Of a stretch of DNA of 64,000 bases, positions 56,592 through 64,000 are shown one piece after another. This DNA is from Antitrichia curtipendula (taxonomy: Eukaryota; Streptophyta; Bryopsida; Hypnales; Leucodontaceae): the NCBI GenBank assembly GCA_951230915.1, contig OX579637.1, positions 35,278,001 to 35,342,000 on the forward strand, read 5' to 3'. The translations under genes and the position numbers were made by a program. Position 1 is the first letter of the stretch, and the number at the start of each line of letters is the position of its first letter. The notes below the pieces were generated by a model. That model was not told where the DNA came from, did not search any database, and was given only the letters and a program-made list of their open reading frames with translations.

Positions 56592-59091
56592 AAGTTTTAA
56601 AAGCTTCTATATTTGCACCCAATTCCATTTGGACTATATGAAAGACAACTTCATCTTTAGGAAGGTCTAGGAAAACCTACTTTTTAAAGTTTATACACAA
56701 TGATCTTGCAATTGGTTAAGATAATCACTCTAAAATTTTGGAACGATGTACTTGAACAATTAATCCAAGAATCCTATTTGTTAGAACCAAATATAAATGA
56801 AGCTTGTAGTCATGCTTTGGAGATTTATAAGTATTTGAAGCATATTTTGGTCTCTAAACATGAAAGACCTCTAGTGAATAATGAAATGAATTTTCACATT
56901 TTTGGATAAAAAATGGATATACAAAGTTTACATTTCTTAGTACAATAATATCACCATTAAATTGACATGTCTCAACTCCATTTTAGAGCTATTGACAATT
57001 TTAGTTTTGCTTGCATTTACTTACTTCTATTTTATAATATTTAAAAGATGAAATTTTAATTACTATTTTTTTTTAATTCTAGATTTTTAGTTGAAAAAAC
57101 TACTATCAAGATATTATAAACAAACCTTTGTAATTAAAGATTTTGAAGTTAAGAGGATTTAAGGTCTATAAATCTAATACAACAAGGCATAAAAATAATT
57201 TGCTTACTTACTTTGAATGTTGATTTAAAATAATCCAATTGGTCAAAGTTTTTGAAAAATTTCCACACATTTTTGTACAAGAAGTCCCATGCAAAATCCT
57301 ATAGTTGAATTTGCATATAAAACAAAATTTCTTTATCTTAGCTCTTTGCACTAGAAATGACATTTTTTTGAGTGGTTTTCGATGAAACATAGTTAGGGAA
57401 CTCTAGGGATTATTAAAGCATCTATAATTTTGAAGCCCAAAATCCTAGTGTCAAGGTTGCCAACATCCTCTAAGGATTGATTGCGACTTAGCAATTGTAG
57501 AGACTTTAGGACTTGATAATAAGGATTTTGCGTTGCTCTGTCTTCAGCAACTCTAATCCTAGCATGGCTCTACATTCATCACCTTTCTACCCTTCTGATC
57601 TACTCCTCTCCCCAATGCAAATTAGCAATTCTTCATTTTTGTTCTTTGAAACCAAATGCACACATTACATGTTGCATTGATATACAACAAAATATAGCAT
57701 ATGTCACTTGTTCTTAGGTCCCTGCTTACAATTCTTATACATCCACTACATCCATTGGATCCTTGTTGAGATTCATTCAAACAACTCTTGTGGATCATAC
57801 ACCATCTACAATTCATTGATGCCACATACAAGGCTATTATCTCCTAGTGTCAAGGATCAACTGGAAGATTTGTTGCCCATCTAAAGTGGATCATTGTATT
57901 GGACTACTAGTGCATGTAGTAGCCAGACAAGTCCTTGCATAGTCATTTTGCGATAGCATATGCTACAAATATTGCATTTTGTGTTGCCTTGAAGACAGTC
58001 ATCAGTTTTGATCCTCTTAATGATTAAGGCACATGTGTGGATATACATTGTCAATGGGAGGTTTAGGCCATTCTCCAAGTCTAATCTGGACAATCTTTTT
58101 TTTGGAGTTACTACATCCGTGCAAGCTTATAAAGGCCTCCAAATTTTTCAATCTTCAGTAGGCAACACTAGTAGCTCCAAGAACACTGGAGCCTCAGTAA
58201 TTTATTATATTTTACACATCTTTATTAAAGTATGACAATTGCAATTGTAGGTGATGCCGGTAAAAGGACACACAATTTATATGAAGCAATTATAGGTGAT
58301 TGTAAATGATTAAAGGTGATGTCGGGTAATAATGGTCACATTGACTTGATTTGATTGCATTACTTGTGATATTGTTTTATTGTTCAAGTCGTTTGGCATC
58401 ATGATTCAGTGACCAACTCATGTCTAAGTGACATTTCATATCCAAAGCATCCTATACATTTGCTAATATAAAAATATATATTATCAAATGACTAATCAAA
58501 CTCTTATCTAAAGGTCAACACCAAAATATTGAAAAAATTAAACAATAAACATCATAAGATCTTGGATGTAAAATCTTAATAATTTGATGATAAAACTATA
58601 ATAAATTAGAAATTTTGATCAATTAATAAATTAAACTATAAACATATTAACCATAAACTTATAATTATCAAAAATATTGTTTTAAAATATTATAAATGTA
58701 TATATATATATATAAAATGTTGAAATTTTAACTTTAGAAAAATCCATTGATTGTCACTTTGTCTTGAAGAAAACCAAAGCCCTAGTTTTCTTTCCAATGT
58801 TTAACAATTCTTATACCAATTAAAAAAAATTTATTGTGTAATTTGCTCTTTAGGAAGAAAACTTTGTCTAGTAAGTTTTGACTGAAATTATGTTTGTCTA
58901 AAATCCTGTAAGCAATATTATGAATTTTTAGACATAGAAGGAGTATATAATTTCAAAAGAATTTTGTCAAATTACATGAAGAATATGTCCAACATGTGAA
59001 AAAGAGACCAATTGAACTATTGGCTTGTTTTTGTAGAATAATTGCAGCATAAAAAAGGAATACCAAAAAAATAAGTCTTATGGTTATAAAG
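56592..59091. other. gene-poor stretch before the CEP164-like gene
   Basis: AT-rich, with small open frames that have no motif. A (TA)n run lies near 58697-58712. The sequence from about 58500 to 58700 is very AT-rich. Confidence 0.3.
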
Positions 59092-60170
59092 ATGGCTAAT
59101 TTTTTAATAGAAAATATAGTTCTTGAAGAAGAGATTGATGAAAAGTTTGAGCCCAATGAAGAAGGTATGAAGGTGCTACAATCTTAATAAAACATTAGAT
59201 GTATAGGTTTGTTAAAAGTTTCATGTGACATAGTAGATAAAAAATTAAACTTTATTACAAACTAGCAATGCAAACTAAAAAAGAATTTTTTTTAAAATTT
59301 AATATGTTATTTCTTTAATATAGCAAAAGAATTTCACTAGAAATTATATACATTGCTGGAAATAATAATAAACATTTAAAAGGACAAAACTTAAGATACA
59401 AAAAATTGAAACCAATAGAATTCAAAGGCATTATCATTTGGATCTTTACCAAAATTCAATTGTGATCAAATCAAAAATGTTTAAAAAATGTTAAATATAA
59501 TGAGGGAAGCAATGAATGTAAATTTTTTGTTGTAAGACTATCATTAAATCTTTAAACTACATCTTCAAAATTGAATAATGTTTGAGTTGATAACAAAACT
59601 TATTAGAAAATTTGGACAGAATTAGTTGAGTATGCAAGATGGCTTGGTATGAAGTTGCCCCAAGACAAAGACCTACTATGGATTGCAAGAGAGGGACTTA
59701 AAGCTCCTATGCCAAGCCATTGGAAGCCTTGGTAAATCTATTATTCATGAGCAATTCTTATACCATATCTTTTGAATTATTCAAATATAATGCTATTAAC
59801 AAACTCAAACTTCTTATTGGTGTAGTCAAACTGAAGATGATGAGATCTATTACTTCAATATTGAGTCAGGAAATAGTGTTTGGGAGCATCCTTGTGACGA
59901 TTACTATAGGTATGTAGACTTGTTTGGATTTCGTAGTAATAATGCATGGTAATGATGATATTTTGAAAGAATGATTTGAAATCATATTGATAACATTATA
60001 AATTGTTCAAAATGCATTTGAGTCAAACTAAAAATTCATTAACACAACCAAAACTTATGAACAGGAAATTATATGTTGAGGTTGCATCAAAAAGTATTCT
60101 CTTCTATCACCATCCAACTACACAGGATTTGTCTACCCAATGTTTGCAATTTCCAACAGTGTTGAAGCAG
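59092..60170 (+). CDS. CEP164: CEP164-like WW-domain protein, N-terminal exons
   Basis: Four exons join in frame at GT-AG borders: 59092-59164, 59626-59731, 59826-59909 and 60065-60170 (donor GTGAGA at 60171). The product starts [20 protein letters not shown], then [32 protein letters not shown], and the WW-type [18 protein letters not shown] followed by DYYRKLY. This matches the layout of the CEP164 N-terminus: acidic leader, helical segment and one WW domain. CEP164 is a distal-appendage protein of basal bodies, needed to dock and build cilia; in plants it would matter for sperm flagella. Later exons were not identified, so the gene is partial or degraded; open stretches at 60390-60485 and 60546-60866 are candidates. 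Start chosen as the only ATG giving this leader. Confidence 0.65.
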
Positions 60171-60389
60171 GTGAGAGTTTTAAACAATGTAATATCTATC
60201 AATTACACATCAAACTATTCAAAAAACTTTAAAATGTCTAGCAATTTTTTACTTCCCAAAGACCTATATGTGTTTATTAGAAACCATGTATTCAAATAAC
60301 AACAATGCAAAAATTCTCCTTTAAAATTTGATTTGCAAAGAGTGTTATATTTATAACATTCAATAGCCTTCATGCTCATTGCCTTTCTT

Positions 60390-60866
60390 TCATGCATCCT
60401 ACTCATCACGTTGAACCTCCACATATTCACTTGGCTATTGATGAAGTATTATTAGATGTGGAAAATTCTACACCATCTACTACAAAGTATGCTATTAAAT
60501 GTTATAATATAGAAAGTTGGAAAAAAATTTAGGCTTCAAAGACTAGTGCCAAGAAAATTGTTTGCAATTGAAAACTCTTCTACAATTATTTTTTTGATTT
60601 GTCAATTAAAACGTAAATTTTCACAAGGAAATTTTATACTTCATCCTCAAAGATTGGAGTGTATTTTTATAAAAATTTATTATTTACCCCTCGAGAGTCT
60701 TTTTGTTCCTCAAGTGGATACAAATGATTTTAAAAACTTCATGCAGAATCCATGTGAAACAAATGAAGCACATCCATGTACATTGAAAGAATAGATTTTG
60801 TCTATTCTTCAAAGATATGACTAAAGTGGTGACTTGGAGCTTCATGATTTTATTCAAGGTTCTACA
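60390..60866 (+). other. possible downstream exons or relics
   Basis: An open stretch (HVEPPHIHLAIDEVLLDVEN) at about 60390-60485, and a longer frame from 60546 (VDTNDFKNFMQNPCETNEAH) interrupted by TAG and TAA. The latter ends ILSILQRYDxSGDLELHDF, which has the spacing of an EF-hand loop. They could be decayed exons of the CEP164-like gene or of another gene. Weak evidence. Confidence 0.2.
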
Positions 60867-62325
60867 TAAAATTTTGTTGACATAGAAAGACAAAATATAA
60901 TTCAAAATAGAAATGTTATGTCTATATTTTTTGGGGCTATAATCTATTTTGTCTATTTAGCTTCAAATCTATATCTTCTATCCCTATTAAATACTAATAA
61001 TAATTGAAATCTACTTTCATTGAATTATTTCTCAAGATATAGGTAACACAAAACACTTTTTTCCATAGCAGTCATCAATTTTGATTTTTTCTTTGGAATT
61101 AATAACTATAGATAAATTAACTACACAATAAAAAAATAGCATAGTAACAACATCAAATTTCTCTTTTTATACAATAATATTTTATTAGGACATACAAAAA
61201 CAATTCAAAATATTACATTTCAAAATATACATTTGTACATAACAAATAAAAATCACGTGGTCATAAGAAGATCTAAATTTAATATAGAGTCTTAAGAAAT
61301 GAAACACATATAATTAATAAATTTACAACTGACAATGGCACATTAGAATATATATGTTTATGCTTATGAATATTTTTAAACTAATTTTTTTCTAAAATTA
61401 CTATTAAACCAACATATAAGACTCCTATTCTTAATTCAAGTTAAAATGTAGGGACTATAATCTATAATACTTATTTAATACATTAACATAGTAATTTTTT
61501 TTATTGTAATCAATAAAACAATGTCTTGATCTTCCATTTAGTATAATTTAACAATATTGTTTTTAATTTGAAACTTTTTTAAGGTTCCAAAATTGTCATT
61601 TAAAAGAAAAATTCATAGACTTATTTCAATTAAAAATAGACTCAATTTACATTTAAAAAAATATTTGATTTGTATAAAAGCTTACATAAATTATTTTCAT
61701 TACAATCTTTTTATTAAATAAAAGATCAAGGATAATTGGATGTAATGTGAGATGAGAGATGATTGAATAATTAGAAAATTGGATATAATAAGGAATATAT
61801 AAGGTATTTAATGTGATCCCCAAAAAATCTTCAAATTCTAAAAATAGTGAAAAACATCTCAATCTAAAAAATCTAGTATTATAATTGAAATATTAATATC
61901 AATTAAATTTATATCATTCATTGTTTGTAATGTTGTTGCTTGTAAACTATACATTTGAAATTGATAGCAATGTACATAGTGTACATCAAAATATTGAATA
62001 TAATTTAAATTTTTTATAAATTTTTTTTAATCTATTTGAATGAGTAAATGAATAAAATTAGAATTTTTAATATTCACCTCTACATGTCCATGGTACTAGT
62101 TTTTTTGCAAACAATTTTTTATCTTAAAATAAATCTTTAAATCTTTTTGAATATAGTAAGCTTTAGGTGAATAATCTCTCATATTTATTCTCATCATAAA
62201 ATATTTACGAAAAGCATTTATAGCATTTTAATTCAAATTTTTGTTCAAAAACATCCAATACAATAGTTGATTTTTGAATTTAAAATTTTTTTGAAACATG
62301 CCTCAAGTTTCCGGTTTTAGTAAAG
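60867..62325. other. very AT-rich gene-free stretch
   Basis: No supported gene or clear repeat. Confidence 0.35.
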
Positions 62326-62690
62326 TTCATTTTTCAAAGGGTGTTGCAGTGCTCCTAGACGTCATTGAAGCATACGAACGTGCATATGTAGTCTTCGAAT
62401 GGATGCATGGTGTTTGGCAAGGCATCGAAACAAATCCAGATATATAGAAGTTCATTTTTTTGAGGGTTTCACATGCTCTCAAGAAGTCAATTGAAGCACA
62501 CAAACATGCATCTCAAGATATATATGATATGTGAATATGGATCAGTAAATAGCCTTCCATGCATGGTGATAGGCATAACATCGGGAGATATCCACATACA
62601 TTAAAGTTCATTTTTGTTAAGGTGTTGCAAGGCCCCCGAGAGGTGAATTGAAGCCCATAAACATGCATCTCAGGGACGATAGAAACTTTG
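62326..62690 (+). repeat. three diverged copies of a 125-150-bp unit
   Basis: GTTCATTTTT(C/T) followed by GGTGTT(G/T)CA and (A)TTGAAGC(A)CA(C/T)AAACATGCAT recurs from about 62326, 62451 and 62604. Divergence is high. No coding function. Confidence 0.5.
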
Positions 62691-62706
62691 AATGATGAAC
62701 TAAATG

Positions 62707-62738
62707 CTACCAGTTGGAATGGAGGTTCCAACTGGTAG
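62707..62738. other. perfect 13-bp hairpin
   Basis: CTACCAGTTGGAA (62707-62719) and TTCCAACTGGTAG (62726-62738) are exact complements around a 6-nt loop TGGAGG. It is unrelated to the palindrome families of loci A-D. It could be a short foldback element remnant or a structured RNA segment. Confidence 0.7.
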
Positions 62739-62996
62739 AAATTGAATTATCTGGAAATCTCCTGATGGAGTGCAAACCTTGTAAGGTGAGCGAGTCCATT
62801 TTGTATACCCTATACTTCATTGCCTTAGGCATCTTATATCCTGCTAAATGTAAAAATAGGTGTTTGTTGCGTGAACAACAAATGTGGAAACTTAGCCTAA
62901 ATCTATATGAACATAGTAACTAGGAACGTAAATATTGAAGAGCAAGGAGAAAGCAAAAAACGATAAAACAATGTCAACGACAATAGTAAAAGAGAA

Positions 62997-63332
62997 ATGA
63001 AAACAAATATTGAGAATAGTCAGAAGAAAATTGTCTTCCGAAATTCTAATAACCGCTTAGAAGATCAATACAAGAAAAGAAAGAATAGAAAAGCTAACAA
63101 AGCGTGGGCAATTCCTACAACTATGACATGCAATTTGGAGGTTGCCCTTGAGGAAAAACAAGAACATCACATTCTGCTGTTCATTGATAAAATGAACGCA
63201 TCCCACGCATGGCAACTTCCACAACAACCACTACTAACTGAACTACAAGACATGCACAAACCATTTACCAAGGAAACGAACGCTGCCATTGTCAAGAAGA
63301 ACCGAAGAAATCATCCGGATATATCCCGATAG
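62997..63332 (+). CDS. hypothetical 111-aa open frame
   Basis: A lysine- and asparagine-rich frame (QYKKRKNRKANKAWAIPTTM, ALEEKQEHHILLFIDKMNAS). It lies on the opposite strand just beyond the 3' end of the partial DUF7869-type gene. No recognised family; it could be a chance frame. Confidence 0.2.
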   Translation: MKTNIENSQKKIVFRNSNNRLEDQYKKRKNRKANKAWAIPTTMTCNLEVALEEKQEHHILLFIDKMNASHAWQLPQQPLLTELQDMHKPFTKETNAAIVKKNRRNHPDISR

Positions 63333-63360
63333 CTCTGTTAAGCCACGACACGTTAGACCA

Positions 63361-64000
63361 TCAGGGGTCGACCTCGTTTGACCTATTCAAAGTCACCTGG
63401 GCAGCTTCTCTGCTCTTCTGAGGAATAGTATGTGATTTTGGGTTAACTGTTTTGGACCAATTCGCGTATAGTACACAAGAAGTGTCCACCCAAGTAGGAG
63501 GCGTGTTTTCCACTACCCATTTCCCATACCAACAATTTTGACACCTCAATTCCATGGTACTTTTGGAGTTATCTGGTCTCCAATATTGGAGCAGGAACTT
63601 CTTGTTATTCTTGTGCCCTGCCTCTCTGCAAACGGCCGACAATGCTCTTCCTTGCCAAACAGTACAAACTGTGGGATCTTCAGGTCTAAGAAGAACCCAA
63701 GAACCTGGGCGAATATCAACCCAAGGATTGAAGCTTTCCCTTGGCGCCTCATTTGCGGGTCCGCAATAAGGTTCCAATTCCCCTTCCTCAGGAATTATGT
63801 CGACAGGATTGATCGTCAAGCCCTGAGAAGATGGCTCTTCCACCCTCCAATCATGCTTTGGCCAGAAGCCTTCAACCAATTTTGAAGGACAGTTGGGAAG
63901 GGGCTCCTTCAGCTCATGCAACACACGTTTCCAGTACTCCACGTATGGAGCAAAGGCAATCGCAAATCCCTCGTATTTGGACATTCCGTTTGCCCAGTAC
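63361..64000 (-). CDS. second DUF7869-type gene, C-terminal end (cut by window edge)
   Basis: An open minus-strand frame from the window edge to TGA at 63361-63363. It matches the C-terminal 220 residues of locus D: YVEYWKRVLHELKEPLP against HYWRDVKVALQDPLP, LVEGFWPKHDWRVEE against LKDGFWSTTRVQATQ, and LLQYWRPDNSKS against RIQYFRPTSRDE, with matching Trp/Pro positions. The conserved DDE-like block lies beyond the window. No stop interrupts this part. Whether it has a palindrome array upstream cannot be seen here. Confidence 0.65.
   Translation of the reverse strand, partial: YWANGMSKYEGFAIAFAPYVEYWKRVLHELKEPLPNCPSKLVEGFWPKHDWRVEEPSSQGLTINPVDIIPEEGELEPYCGPANEAPRESFNPWVDIRPGSWVLLRPEDPTVCTVWQGRALSAVCREAGHKNNKKFLLQYWRPDNSKSTMELRCQNCWYGKWVVENTPPTWVDTSCVLYANWSKTVNPKSHTIPQKSREAAQVTLNRSNEVDP

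Overview
The window looks like heterochromatic, repeat-rich nuclear DNA from a land plant. The evidence is TTTAGGG-type telomere-like motifs, GT-AG introns, CACTA transposons with typical plant ends (CACTAGTAGAAA, CACTATAAGAAA), and plant-type FCP1-like HAD proteins carrying a DLNG motif. A spliced WW-domain gene at 59.1-60.2 kb resembles the centriole/basal-body protein CEP164. That points to a lineage that still makes flagellated sperm (bryophyte, lycophyte or fern grade) rather than a flowering plant. I cannot name the species. No tRNA, rRNA or CRISPR array was seen.

Layout. 0-5.3 kb: AT-rich DNA with tandem and duplicated repeats. 5.3-6.6 kb: non-autonomous CACTA element with a TAG target duplication. 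6.8-12.5 kb: locus A, a decayed multi-exon gene whose intron holds an array of GACCGTGATATCTCACGGTC-like palindromes. 13.6-19.9 kb (minus strand): a DUF7869-type gene, locus D, split by a 3.4-kb gag-like element (TE1, plus strand), with its own palindrome array upstream at 20.3-21.15 kb. 22.4-25.0 kb: satellite-like tandem array, period about 177 bp. 26.2-39.0 kb: locus B, with three consecutive transcription units. These are B1 (ParB/DGQHR-like plus possible amino-methyltransferase-like segment plus coiled coil), B2 (FCP1/NIF-type HAD) and B3 (Ser/Pro-rich). B1 carries a relative of TE1, TE2, in its second intron. 39.2-40.8 kb: sequence that looks like the distal part of locus A. 41.3 kb: another HAD-like fragment. 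44.0-52.0 kb: locus C, a direct paralogue of B with the same three units. 52-59 kb: gene-poor relics. 59.1-60.2 kb: CEP164-like exons. 63.4-64.0 kb: the C-terminal end of a second DUF7869-type gene, cut by the window edge.

How it fits together. Loci A, B and C are related cassettes encoding a large protein with a GGQHT/NGQHS (ParB/DGQHR-like) motif and a FAGGKLTCA-type glycine motif, followed by an FCP1-like HAD module. Loci A-D each carry a private family of short palindromes near the 5' end. A, B and C repeat theirs inside introns and just after stop codons. Between B and C the palindromes sit at matching positions, but both arms have changed together. This is what one expects of cognate sites recognised by a diverging, self-encoded dimeric DNA-binding protein. 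Gene 1 is broken in all three loci, mostly by TAG stops at former CAG/TGG codons. The FCP1-like unit is intact in B and C. I regard the palindrome-plus-ParB-like cassette as the most likely undescribed system here. Domain names for gene 1 are inference from motifs, not database results.
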